Source: Verrucomicrobiota bacterium (GTDB taxonomy: Bacteria; Verrucomicrobiota; Verrucomicrobiia; Opitutales; UBA953). Taken from it: a DNA stretch of 64,000 nt. The stretch is taken from contig SUVQ01000003.1 of assembly GCA_015061905.1 (NCBI GenBank), positions 1-64,000 on the forward strand, given 5' to 3'. The notes beneath the pieces were generated by a model. The model was not told where the DNA came from. It saw only the letters and a list, made by a program, of their open reading frames with translations, and did no database searches. The translations under genes were made by a program, and so were the position numbers. The first letter of the stretch is position 1. Each line of letters starts with the position of its first letter. Below, in pieces: positions 8,407-17,133 of the stretch.

Positions 8407-9669
8407 ATGATAGTTTTACAACGCAAAGAAGATTGTTGCGGTTGCCACGCCTGCGAAAGTGTTTGCCCGACGCGTTGCATCACGATGCGGGAGGATGCCG
8501 AGGGCTTTCTGTATCCGGAAACGGATGTCTCCAAGTGCATTGACTGCCATCTCTGCGAAAAGGTGTGCCCGGTCATTCAGTCTCCGCTTCGCACGGGAAT
8601 TAACGTTCCGCTTGCCAAAGATTTTCTTGAAACTCCGCGTGTTTTTGCCGCGCGATGCGGGAGCGACGCTTTGCGCATGGCATCCGCTTCGGGAGGGGCG
8701 TTTACCGTGTTAGCCGAGCGAGTCATTCAAAACGGCGGCGTGGTTTTCGGAGCTCGTTGGAATGAGGATTTTACGGAAGCAGTTCATGATTTCACGGAAA
8801 CGCTCGACGGACTTTCCGCATTTCGCGGGAGCAAGTATTTACAGTCGCGAATCGGCGATGCATTCAAAAAATGCCGGGAATTTCTGCTTGCCGGGCGGGA
8901 AGTGATGTTTACGGGAACGCCGTGTCAGATCGCCGGACTTCGCCGCGCTCTGCGTCGGGATTTTCCGAAATTACTCGCCGTCGATATCGCCTGCCACAGC
9001 ACGCCGTCCCCGAAAGTTTGGAAGGCGTTTTGGACGGATTTGTGGGAACGCGAAAGCATCGAGACTCCTGTAGATGTTCTTTTCCGTAAAAAAGTTTTTG
9101 ATACAAAAAACAAGCGCTGGAATTGTGCGATGTTTTCTGTGGAAACGCCTGCAGGAACGGCATTTTGCAAGCCGCTTTACGCAACTTCCTACGGGAAAGG
9201 CTTCGGACAAGGGCTTTTTTCGCGTCCGTCCTGCCACGAGTGCCCGTCGAAAAACCGCACGAGCGGAAGCGACATCACAATCGGGGATTTTTGGGGCGTA
9301 GAAAAATATTATCCGCAACTGAAATCTAACGAGGGGCTTTCCGTTGTGATTTGCAATACAGAGCGTGGGAACACCGCGTTTGATGCGGTAAAATCCGGCT
9401 TTGGCATTTTGCAAGAAGCGCGCTACGAACAAGCCGTTCCCGCCAATGGCGGTTTGAAAAACGAAACGCACCGCCATCCGAGGCGCGAAGCATTTTTCCA
9501 AGCGTTTAACTCCGCAGAAAACGTGCAAACCGCAGTCTCCGTTATCGGCGAATTTACGAAAATTCCGTTCCCGCGCCGCGTGCGCAATTTTGCCGCCCGT
9601 TGTCTCCGCTTCGCGCTCCGCCGCACGGGAACGCTCAACCTCGCAAAAAGAATTTTGAAAAGAAAATGA
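8407..9669 (+). CDS. Coenzyme F420 hydrogenase/dehydrogenase beta-subunit-like iron-sulfur protein
   Basis: 420 residues. Two 4Fe-4S ferredoxin clusters at the N-terminus: C10-x2-C13-x2-C16-x3-CP and C44-x2-C47-x2-C50-x3-CP. They are followed by the FrhB-type N- and C-terminal domains (FTGTPCQIAGLRRAL, TIGDFWGVEKYYP). Such proteins are common in polysaccharide clusters beside pyruvyltransferase genes, as here; their precise reaction is uncertain and F420 use is not implied. Strong Shine-Dalgarno AAAGGAGG. Its stop overlaps the next start (ATGA at 9666), so the two are probably translated together. Confidence 0.88.
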   Translation: MIVLQRKEDCCGCHACESVCPTRCITMREDAEGFLYPETDVSKCIDCHLCEKVCPVIQSPLRTGINVPLAKDFLETPRVFAARCGSDALRMASASGGAFTVLAERVIQNGGVVFGARWNEDFTEAVHDFTETLDGLSAFRGSKYLQSRIGDAFKKCREFLLAGREVMFTGTPCQIAGLRRALRRDFPKLLAVDIACHSTPSPKVWKAFWTDLWERESIETPVDVLFRKKVFDTKNKRWNCAMFSVETPAGTAFCKPLYATSYGKGFGQGLFSRPSCHECPSKNRTSGSDITIGDFWGVEKYYPQLKSNEGLSVVICNTERGNTAFDAVKSGFGILQEARYEQAVPANGGLKNETHRHPRREAFFQAFNSAENVQTAVSVIGEFTKIPFPRRVRNFAARCLRFALRRTGTLNLAKRILKRK

Positions 9670-10829
9670 AAATCGGGATTTTAACGCAGCCGCTTCATAC
9701 GAATTACGGTGGACTTTTGCAGGCGTTCGCGTTGCAGAAGTATTTGCGGGATATGGGGCACGAAGTATTGACGGTGGACTATCGCAAATCTCGTGTGTTA
9801 CGTGTCTTGTATCACTTTGCACGGAGATTTTTTGCTAAATTTTTTTGTGGACATAAAGTCGCTCTTTTCCCAAAGCCTATTTCGAGGGGCGCGGGAAAGT
9901 TTACACAGCGTTTTATCGAAGAAAATATTCGCACGACGAAGAAGATTTTTGCTCCGGCGCGGGAACGCGATTTCGCGGAATACGGTTTTGAAGCGTTCGT
10001 TGTCGGGAGTGATCAGACGTGGCGCCCCGCATATTCGCCGTACATGCCGACGTTTTTCTTAGATTTTCTTGGGAACGATACGGGAACGCGTCGCGTGGCG
10101 TATGCATCCTCTTTCGGGAAAGACGAGTGGGAATTTACTCCGAAAATGACGAAGATTTGCGCCCCGCTTGCGAAGAAATTTCATGCGATTTCCGTGCGGG
10201 AAGATTCCGGAGTTGCACTTTGCGAAAAGTATCTTGGCGTGAACGCAGAACACGTTATTGATCCGACGATGCTTCTTTCCAAGGAAGATTATTGCGATAT
10301 TGTCGCACGGGACGAGGCTCGGGGATTGTTGCCACCAGCGGAAGGGAAAAATCTTTTCTTCTATGATTTATCCGGAACTACACAGAATCGCCGATTTGCT
10401 GATGACGTTGCCGATAAACTTAATCTTAAAGTTGATGCGATTTTGCCGAATCGGGATGTGCGTTTGTCGGGGTTGGTTGCTTATCCGCCTGTGAGTATGT
10501 GGCTACGCGGTTTTCGTGATGCGGAATTTGTGGTGACGGATTCATTCCACGGTTGCGTGTTTTCGATCATTTTCAACAAGCCATTTATCGCGATTGGAAA
10601 TAAATCTGGAGGAATGTCGCGTTTTCACTCTTTATTGAAAACATTTGGATTAGAAGACCGCATTGTTCTTCTTGATAAAAACTTGTCCGCGTGGGAGCGT
10701 ATTCCTGCGTTATGCTTTGGGGAGATTGATTGGGATAAAGTCAACTCTATCCGCGTTTGTGAGCAGGCACGTTCTCATGCATTTCTTAGGGAAGCATTGG
10801 GGGATTGTAAGGAGGTGTCGCATGAGTGA
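9666..10829 (+). CDS. Polysaccharide pyruvyltransferase family protein
   Basis: 387 residues beginning MKIGILTQPLHTNYGGLLQA, typical of the CsaB/WcaK-like family that transfers pyruvate from PEP to a sugar, making a ketal that gives the polymer a negative charge. The C-terminal motif TDSFHGCVFSIIFNKPFI (about 292-309) is the hallmark SFHG signature. It overlaps the upstream Fe-S protein by 4 bp and its last codons overlap the start of the broken polymerase fragment. Substrate sugar unknown. Confidence 0.9.
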   Translation: MKIGILTQPLHTNYGGLLQAFALQKYLRDMGHEVLTVDYRKSRVLRVLYHFARRFFAKFFCGHKVALFPKPISRGAGKFTQRFIEENIRTTKKIFAPARERDFAEYGFEAFVVGSDQTWRPAYSPYMPTFFLDFLGNDTGTRRVAYASSFGKDEWEFTPKMTKICAPLAKKFHAISVREDSGVALCEKYLGVNAEHVIDPTMLLSKEDYCDIVARDEARGLLPPAEGKNLFFYDLSGTTQNRRFADDVADKLNLKVDAILPNRDVRLSGLVAYPPVSMWLRGFRDAEFVVTDSFHGCVFSIIFNKPFIAIGNKSGGMSRFHSLLKTFGLEDRIVLLDKNLSAWERIPALCFGEIDWDKVNSIRVCEQARSHAFLREALGDCKEVSHE

Positions 10830-10989
10830 AGGTTACATATATTTGTTCGTGTTAATCGCAAGTGCGCTTGTGCAAAATGTGTTTGTGTCGGGTAAAGAAG
10901 GACTTGTTAATCCAGTATTCTTTTTCCCGTGATAAACTATTTACATAGTTGGTCTGCAAGTTCTATGGAATTAATGCTTTCACATTAAA
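10822..10989 (+). pseudogene. Truncated, frameshifted 5' fragment of an oligosaccharide polymerase
   Basis: The start MSEGYIYLFVLIASALVQNV and the flanking AAGGAGGTGTCGC ribosome site closely match the intact polymerase at 12783. Relative to it one T is missing in the poly-T near 10922, so translation stops at 10932. After restoring the frame the match continues to about 10980 (..INYLHSWSASSMELM) and then ends abruptly. This is a remnant left by recombination or replacement of a polymerase gene. Confidence 0.85.
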
Positions 10990-11280
10990 AAAGGGATGGT
11001 TGGATCTCTCGAATTCGTGGCAGCGTGAGGGGTTTGGAATATTTTCTCAGCGAATTTTTATCGTTATGTTCCTGTTTTCCAGAGATTGGCGACAAAAAGC
11101 TGTTTTGTGTGCTGTTGCGGATGAGATTAATCGAGGCGATTTTCGGTATTCTTTCGGATACAGAATTTGTGATTCTTCCAATCGGCTATCATCCCCTGTC
11201 AGGGAATTCGCGTGGGGCGTTCTACAGGCGCGTATGCGGTGGAAACAATTTTTATTCAGGAGAAAATAGTAAGAATTTTT
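10990..11280. other. Non-coding or decayed stretch between polymerase fragment and polymerase
   Basis: About 290 bp follow the fragment. Short open frames exist but none has a start, Shine-Dalgarno or recognisable protein signature; it looks like decayed coding sequence of unknown origin. It holds no octamer copy. Confidence 0.45.
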
Positions 11281-12786
11281 ATGATACGATTAGCACAAGT
11301 GGTTCTATTAGCGATTATCGCGTCTTCTGTATTCTTGCCGTGTCCTATCGCGACATCAGGCACGGTTGTTTTGTCTGCAACGTTACTCTTCTTTATAACA
11401 ACATTGCTTGATGGGCGTATTTCTCTCATCGCGGTATTTGTCGCTGCGTTTGCGTATATGGTCCCTCCTGAAGCTATTTTGTTTGGAGAGGAGTTGTCGG
11501 TAAAATGGGGGGTAGACCATGTAGTTGTGGGCTGGCGTGTCCTTGTTCTTTCTTTTGTCGCGGTGTGTATCGGATTTTTACTTTTTAGGAGAAGTTCTTT
11601 GAAAAATACACATTCGGGAAGAGCGGAACTCTTTTCCGGGGCTTTTCAGAAATCAAAGCTCATATTTGGAGGAATTACGGTATTCCTCTGTGTTCTTTTT
11701 TCTCCAATGATTATTTATGGAATGACAACGGGAAGAGGAAGCGCTTCTCTTTTCAATCCGGAGGATGGTGGAGGATTATTGTTTAATGTCGGGCCGGGGG
11801 GGTATTTTCTTGCGTCACTTTGTTATGCCGTTTGCAGTTTCTGGGGATATTATTTCTCAAAACAAGGGAATCGAGCAGAGTTCCTGTTTAAAGCGATAAT
11901 CTATTCGCTCCCAATCCTCCTCATCGGAGTCGCGTCAGGCACACGCTATATGCTTTGCTTTATGTTGGCGTGCCTATTTCTTCCCTGGGTTTATCAGCTA
12001 AATATAAAAAAATTAAAATGGATAGGTGTTGGTGCTGTTTTTGCGATAGTTCTTTTTTCTGCGATGAAAAATTCACGGAATTCCGGATTTGATTTATCGA
12101 CAGCTTTTAATGCGGAAAGTTCAGCAGGAACTCTAATTGAAAGGATTGTCTCTAACGGTTCTCCTGAAGGGTTGATTCGCAATATGGCAATGATTGATCT
12201 TTGGACGGAAACACACTCTCATACATATGGGAAATCCATTGGATTTTTAGGAATCTTTTGGATTCCTCGAGTTATTTGGAATGATAAGCCAGTACAACTT
12301 GATTATTGGCTTATTCGGGAATACGAAAGCGGATTCGGAGGAGGGCATTCGACTGCCTCATCGTTTTGCGGAGAGTTGTTCATGGATTTTGGATATTTTT
12401 GTATTCTCATATGTTTCTTTCTTGGAGGAATAATGGCGAAAATGGATTGCTTTATCGAAAAAAGGTTAATAGTTGGCGGCTTTGTTGCGACTGCGCTTTC
12501 CGGCGTGATGTTAGGATGGGCGTTTTTTATGACACGCTCAATCTTGACTGCTTCATATCCATTGGTTTTAGGGCTTCCTGTGATTTGGTTTTTGAACAAA
12601 GCGGCTGTTAGAGAATTACCCCCCCCCCCGATCGTTGCAATCGGGGAATGCTGTGAGGCACTAATCGCTTGCCTAAAAAAGAAAGTATGCTTCTCGTCGG
12701 TAGACACGATTGCCTGTATAGGGCTGCGGACCTTTCCCTTCCTTCAAGAAAATACGAAGGTCCGGACAAAGGGAGGTGTCGCATGA
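11281..12786 (+). CDS. Wzy-like polysaccharide polymerase 1
   Basis: 501 residues from the ATG at 11281 (upstream in-frame sequence reads like remnant). At least ten hydrophobic helices, a large loop after about residue 240 and AT-rich codon use are typical of Wzy/O-antigen polymerases, which join repeat units in the periplasm; the family is so diverse that the call rests on topology and context. A C11 tract (12619-12629) begins at codon 447; the present frame stays open and ends in an ATGA overlap with polymerase 2. One base fewer or more gives early stops. A G7 tract is at 11796-11802. No octamer copies. Confidence 0.72.
   Translation: MIRLAQVVLLAIIASSVFLPCPIATSGTVVLSATLLFFITTLLDGRISLIAVFVAAFAYMVPPEAILFGEELSVKWGVDHVVVGWRVLVLSFVAVCIGFLLFRRSSLKNTHSGRAELFSGAFQKSKLIFGGITVFLCVLFSPMIIYGMTTGRGSASLFNPEDGGGLLFNVGPGGYFLASLCYAVCSFWGYYFSKQGNRAEFLFKAIIYSLPILLIGVASGTRYMLCFMLACLFLPWVYQLNIKKLKWIGVGAVFAIVLFSAMKNSRNSGFDLSTAFNAESSAGTLIERIVSNGSPEGLIRNMAMIDLWTETHSHTYGKSIGFLGIFWIPRVIWNDKPVQLDYWLIREYESGFGGGHSTASSFCGELFMDFGYFCILICFFLGGIMAKMDCFIEKRLIVGGFVATALSGVMLGWAFFMTRSILTASYPLVLGLPVIWFLNKAAVRELPPPPIVAIGECCEALIACLKKKVCFSSVDTIACIGLRTFPFLQENTKVRTKGGVA
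12619..12629 (+). repeat. Poly-C tract, 11 nt, in polymerase 1
   Basis: Eleven C in the coding sequence encode PPPP near the C-terminus. Right after it, CCCCGAT and ATCGGGG can pair as a 7-bp hairpin. Length change would replace the last ~50 residues by short tails. Confidence 0.9.
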
Positions 12787-14108
12787 GCGAGGTGTACGTA
12801 TATTTGTTCATGCTAATCGCAAGTGTACTCGTGCAAAATGTGTTTGCGTCGAGTAAGGAAGGACTTGTTAATCCGGTATTTCTTTTTTCTGCAATAAACT
12901 ATTTGCATAATTGGTCTGCAAGTTTTGCGGAATTAATGTTTTCTGATTTTTCAAGGGGAGTAGTCCTTATTCAAGTAACGGATTCTCTGTGGGCGAAAAC
13001 GTTACAAATGGCATTGGTAGCGCAGTGGGTGTTTTTTGTTGTTTTCTTATATTTTTCCCAAAGAAAGCAAAAAAGCGGGCTTGGTGGGGACAAGATTATA
13101 ATGCTAATGAAGCATACAAATGTTCAAGGAATGAAAATATTGTATGTGTGTTTTTTACTATGCTTTATTGTATTCTCATTCGCATTTGGTAGTAGAGGCG
13201 CATACGGAAGTGGAATTCAGGCATCAGATGCTTCGCTTGCGTTTACCCCTCTGCAAATTTTGTTTGGACTTCGCGTTTTCGTCTTGGGGATGATTTTGAT
13301 TCGAGATGGATTATGCGGAGAAAAACGTTTTGCGATTTTGAGCTTATTGGCGGAAGCGACTCTCGCGACACTATCCGGTGGGCGTAAAATGGTGTTTCTT
13401 GCATTTCTGATGTATTTGTTTGCCGTTCTTTTAAAAAGCGGAAGGGCAAAATGGATAAAGCCTAAATTCGGGAAAACAATTTTAATTCTTATTTTATCCG
13501 GAGCGTTCGGCGTTTTTTTGGTCGTTTATGTTTTGCGTGTGCGATCCGGCGAAGGTATCGGAGACGCTGCTTTTTCAACTTTGGGAATGATGATCGAACA
13601 GCCCGGATACTTGTTTGCCGCATTAGCGTCTTCTAATTCTCAAGCATTGCAGGCGTGGGTAATCGACTTGGTCGATTCTGGCGAAATTACACCTCTTTAC
13701 GGAAGAAGCTATGTGCAAGCTGTGATCAATATGGTGATATTAAGACCGTTTCAAGGCGATATCGTTGATTGGCAGGCGGCATATGCTTTTAAAACCGTAG
13801 CATATCCTCATATTAACAATCACGGTTGGGATTTTTGCTTTGCCGGAGAAACTTACCTTAACTTTAAGAATTTTTATTGGATTCCATACCTTGTATTTGC
13901 GATTGTGATGAATAAGCTATTCTACTCAAGGTTTGAATCTGTTTTTAAATTATTTTTAACAATAGGTCTTTGGGCTATTTGCTTTGTCGCTTTTCGGAGC
14001 GATTCGACGGCGTTATTCCGTCATCTATCAATGTTTTTAGCCGTATTTTTTATTTTTAATTATTGGTTTAAATGGAAAAAGAATAGTTTGCTTCTAAGGA
14101 GTCCTTGA
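12783..14108 (+). CDS. Wzy-like polysaccharide polymerase 2
   Basis: 441 residues from the ATG at 12783 with Shine-Dalgarno GGGAGGTG; it overlaps the upstream stop (ATGA). About ten to eleven transmembrane helices, as in oligosaccharide-repeat polymerases (WzyE/EpsG/OAG type). Its first ~55 codons are the intact version of the broken fragment at 10822. Two adjacent polymerase genes in one block is unusual; either one serves as a ligase or this block has been assembled from two clusters. AT-rich and free of octamer copies. Confidence 0.72.
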   Translation: MSEVYVYLFMLIASVLVQNVFASSKEGLVNPVFLFSAINYLHNWSASFAELMFSDFSRGVVLIQVTDSLWAKTLQMALVAQWVFFVVFLYFSQRKQKSGLGGDKIIMLMKHTNVQGMKILYVCFLLCFIVFSFAFGSRGAYGSGIQASDASLAFTPLQILFGLRVFVLGMILIRDGLCGEKRFAILSLLAEATLATLSGGRKMVFLAFLMYLFAVLLKSGRAKWIKPKFGKTILILILSGAFGVFLVVYVLRVRSGEGIGDAAFSTLGMMIEQPGYLFAALASSNSQALQAWVIDLVDSGEITPLYGRSYVQAVINMVILRPFQGDIVDWQAAYAFKTVAYPHINNHGWDFCFAGETYLNFKNFYWIPYLVFAIVMNKLFYSRFESVFKLFLTIGLWAICFVAFRSDSTALFRHLSMFLAVFFIFNYWFKWKKNSLLLRSP

Positions 14109-14113
14109 AAAGT

Positions 14114-15133
14114 ATGAGAAAAAATTACGACATCATTTTCCTCACGAACATTCCTGCATTCTATAAGCTTCGTTTGTATGGCAGAATTGCGGAAAAGAAG
14201 AAAATTTTAGTTGTGTTTCTTCGGGAAGGGAATCCGGACAGGAATAAGGATTTTTACCAGGAAGATCGAAATTTTGAGTGGATGGTGCTTCCCGGAGAAA
14301 CACCCCAAAAACAAGCTCTTGAATGTATTCGTTTTTTGAAAAGTCTTGATTATAAAGAGCTGGTTATCGGGGGATGGGATGAACTCGCTTTTTGGGCGGC
14401 GGCGTTTTGTTCGCCTCGGAAGAAGAATGCCGTTGTGGTGGAATCCAGTTATTTGGAGTCTGTAACAACAGGACCGAAAGCATGGATTAAGCGAATATTC
14501 CTTTCGAGAATTTCGAAAGCATATTGTTCCGGGGCATCGAATATCAAACTTGTGGAAATGCTCGGATTTTGCGGGAACGTCGTTAAGACAGGAGGTGTTG
14601 GGCTTTATCGCCGTATTCCGCAATCGGTATTTGAAAGGCGGGAGCGTGTAAAGAATTTTCTCTACGTCGGGCGTCTTTCCCCGGAAAAGAATCTGGAGTT
14701 TCTGGTGCGCGCTTTTGAAAAATTGCCGGAATTGACTTTAAATGTTGTCGGATTCGGACCGCAGGAAGCAGAGTTAAAAGCAATTGCGGGGGCGAATGTT
14801 GTTTTCCATGGTGCAGTCGCGAATGCCGAGTTGCCGAAATTTTATCAACGGAATGACGTTTTTGTGCTCCCGTCAAAATCCGAGCCGTGGGGGATGGTTG
14901 TTGAAGAGGCGTTGAATAACGGTGTTCCCGTTTTGGTGAGCAATCGTGTCGGGTGTGCGGAAGAAATTGTTGTTCACGGCAAAAACGGGATGGTTTTTGA
15001 GTGGGATTCAGAGGAAAGTTTTTTGGCGGCAATCCGAAAACTGCAAGACGTCCGTTTTTATAATGCATTGAGGAAGAACATTGCTCAACGAGATCCGGTT
15101 TCAATCGAGCAACGACAAGTGGATTGCTACTAA
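14114..15133 (+). CDS. GT4-type glycosyltransferase
   Basis: 339 residues from the ATG at 14114, with AAGGAG 12 nt upstream; a TTG at 14105 is an alternative. GT-B fold, retaining family 4-like: donor-site region FLYVGRLSPEKNLEFLVRAF (about 180-200) and PSKSEPWGMVVEEALNNGVP with the E-x7-E motif (about 250-270). It transfers an unknown sugar to the lipid-linked repeat unit at the inner membrane. The C-terminus is a little short, ending just before a glycosyltransferase fragment at 15177. One octamer copy (about 14572). Confidence 0.85.
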   Translation: MRKNYDIIFLTNIPAFYKLRLYGRIAEKKKILVVFLREGNPDRNKDFYQEDRNFEWMVLPGETPQKQALECIRFLKSLDYKELVIGGWDELAFWAAAFCSPRKKNAVVVESSYLESVTTGPKAWIKRIFLSRISKAYCSGASNIKLVEMLGFCGNVVKTGGVGLYRRIPQSVFERRERVKNFLYVGRLSPEKNLEFLVRAFEKLPELTLNVVGFGPQEAELKAIAGANVVFHGAVANAELPKFYQRNDVFVLPSKSEPWGMVVEEALNNGVPVLVSNRVGCAEEIVVHGKNGMVFEWDSEESFLAAIRKLQDVRFYNALRKNIAQRDPVSIEQRQVDCY

Positions 15134-15176
15134 TGCCTAAACCGCTTCTTCAAATAAATACGGCAGATAAAGAATC

Positions 15177-15341
15177 ATGAAAATCTTAGTTAATGCGACG
15201 AATTTGGTGGTAGGCGGCGGTGTGCAGGTGGCAACGTCGTTTATTGTGGAGGCGGTGCGGAGGGCGGAAGCGGATATTAAAAGAGGTGTATCGGTTTTTG
15301 AATCCTATGCTTGCAGTGAGGAGAGGCTTTTGAAAGAATGA
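15177..15341 (+). pseudogene. 5' fragment of a glycosyltransferase (duplicate of 17134)
   Basis: The first ~100 nt, encoding MKILVNATNLVVGGGVQVAT and on to VEAVRRAE, are about 90% identical to the start of the intact glycosyltransferase at 17134. The frame then runs into unrelated sequence and stops after 54 codons. The two copies bracket the AlbA/ATPase gene and the 66-bp repeats, suggesting a duplication made when that cargo was inserted. Confidence 0.85.
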
Positions 15342-15413
15342 AAGCCCAGTACTTAGTAATCATTGAATATTGCTTAATTTGGAATAAAACCCTTCTTGAA
15401 GACAAGCACTGCG

Positions 15414-16862
15414 ATGGAGAATTTGGACCGTTTAGTTAAAGAATTGTGCAAACAACCTAAGGAAACGGGGTGGCTTGAATTCAAACGCAATTATTGTGAC
15501 CCCAGAATGGTAGGGGAAGACATTAGTGCTCTTGCCAATAGTTCGGTTGTTGCCGGAAGGGATTGTGCATACATGCTGTGGGGGATTGAGGATGGCTCCC
15601 ATGACATTGTTGGTACTTCTGTGCGCTTGGCAGAAGAAAAGGTCGGAAATCAGGAGCTTGAAAGTTGGCTACGGTGTATGCTCTCCAAGAATGCTGATTT
15701 TCAAATGTACTCGTTGGATATTGATGATAAGCATGTTGAGGTTCTTATCATTGGGAGAGCTGTCGGTACGCCGGTTGCTTTTGATAAAATAGACTACATC
15801 CGAGTTGGCAGTTACACTAAAAAGCTCCGGGATTATTCAGCTCTGCAAGCGCAGCTTTGGGATCGATTGCGAGGTGGGCAATTTGAAGATATTTGTGCGC
15901 TGGAAGATTTAACGTTTCAGGATCTTTTTAAGCTTTTACATTTGGAGGCGTATTTTGACGTTCTGTCTGTTCCGATGCCGACAACTCCGGAAGGGAGTCT
16001 TCATTATCTCAAGGAGGATGGGATTATAAAATTGCAAGACAACGGGCTTTATTCAGTAACTAATGTTGGGGCGTTGCTGTTTGCTAAACGCTTATCTGAT
16101 TTTCCGCGAATCGGCAGAAAGGCAATTCGAATTGTTCAATATGACGGAAGCAACAGGGTGACCATTTTGAAAGAAGAGGTCTTCGACGAAGGCTATGCGG
16201 TTTCTTTCGAAAAGGCTGTTAAGCTTGTAAGTACGTTACTCCCTTTAAGAGAAGACATAAATTCTGTCCGACGAGTAATCCGTAGCGGCTTCCCGTTGCT
16301 CGCGATTCGCGAAGCGATCGCCAATGCAATTGTTCATCAAGATTTTTTTGTTACGGGGGCATCGCCTATTGTGGAGATTTTTGATGGTAGGATTGAGATT
16401 ACAAATCCAGGGACTCCGTTGATTAACATTATGCGGATAGTGGATAATCCTCCAAAATCCAGAAATGAGAAGCTTGCGACTCTCATGAGGCGGTTGGGGG
16501 TGTGCGAAGAATTAGGGCGAGGGTGGGATCGAATGGTTATTAGTTGCGAACTTTTGCAGTTATCTGCTCCACGAATTGAGATTTATGAAGATTCTACAAG
16601 GGTTGTTCTGTCCTCCTTCGTAGGCTTTTCTCGTCTTACCCAGGAGGATAAGCGGTGGTCTACCTACCTTCATGCCTGCATAAAGTTTATGGAGGGTGGT
16701 GCACTGTCGAATGCGTCTCTTAGGCAGCGCTTTGGGTTGCAGGAATCTTCTTCCGGAAGCATTTCCCGACTTATTAAATTGGCGGTATCCGGTAATCTTT
16801 TAAAACCCCTGGATGCCAATACTGCACCGCGCTACATGAAATACGTTCCGATATGGGCATGA
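15414..16862 (+). CDS. AlbA_2 (Schlafen-type) domain / HATPase protein, putative regulator
   Basis: 482 residues from the ATG at 15414 (a TTG at 15396 is also possible). The N-terminal AlbA_2/Schlafen-type nucleic-acid-binding domain shows GWLEFKRN (about 19-26) and AYMLWGIEDG. A GHKL-type ATPase region shows EAIANAIVHQD (300-310) and IFDGRIEITNPG. A helix-turn-helix-like tail follows (about 430-482). This architecture (COG2865) is common on mobile and defence-associated DNA; function is rarely known. It is not a sugar gene and has no octamer copy, consistent with insertion into the glycosyltransferase duplication. Confidence 0.85.
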   Translation: MENLDRLVKELCKQPKETGWLEFKRNYCDPRMVGEDISALANSSVVAGRDCAYMLWGIEDGSHDIVGTSVRLAEEKVGNQELESWLRCMLSKNADFQMYSLDIDDKHVEVLIIGRAVGTPVAFDKIDYIRVGSYTKKLRDYSALQAQLWDRLRGGQFEDICALEDLTFQDLFKLLHLEAYFDVLSVPMPTTPEGSLHYLKEDGIIKLQDNGLYSVTNVGALLFAKRLSDFPRIGRKAIRIVQYDGSNRVTILKEEVFDEGYAVSFEKAVKLVSTLLPLREDINSVRRVIRSGFPLLAIREAIANAIVHQDFFVTGASPIVEIFDGRIEITNPGTPLINIMRIVDNPPKSRNEKLATLMRRLGVCEELGRGWDRMVISCELLQLSAPRIEIYEDSTRVVLSSFVGFSRLTQEDKRWSTYLHACIKFMEGGALSNASLRQRFGLQESSSGSISRLIKLAVSGNLLKPLDANTAPRYMKYVPIWA

Positions 16863-17075
16863 TTAACTTGCCGACGCGAGGAGTATGGAGGGTGCAGTAC
16901 TGTATTACGTAGGGATTTTAACTTGCTGTTAACTTGCCGATGTGGGGAGTATGGAAGGTGTAGTACTGTATTATGTAGGGATTTTAACTTGCTGTTAACT
17001 TGCCGATGTGGGGAGTATGGAAGGTGTAGTACTGTATTATGTAGGGATTTTAACTTGCTGTTAACTTGCAGGTGT
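16863..17075 (+). repeat. 66-bp tandem repeat, three units plus a partial one
   Basis: Units start at 16863, 16929 and 16995, with a partial one at 17061. Each begins TTAACTTGCCGA and ends TTTTAACTTGCTG. Units 2 and 3 are identical; unit 1 has a few differences. The period is a multiple of three and keeps one frame open, but there is no start or Shine-Dalgarno. It lies between the AlbA gene and the intact glycosyltransferase, in the latter's leader. Confidence 0.92.
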
Positions 17076-17133
17076 AGGGAGAGGCTAATTTGCGTTTTAT
17101 CAACCCTTGTAGTGATTCCGTTAAGTTTTTTTT

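Noticed and set aside
16863-17075. Possible CRISPR array
   Set aside because: The whole 66-bp unit repeats with no variable spacers, and there are no cas genes in the window.
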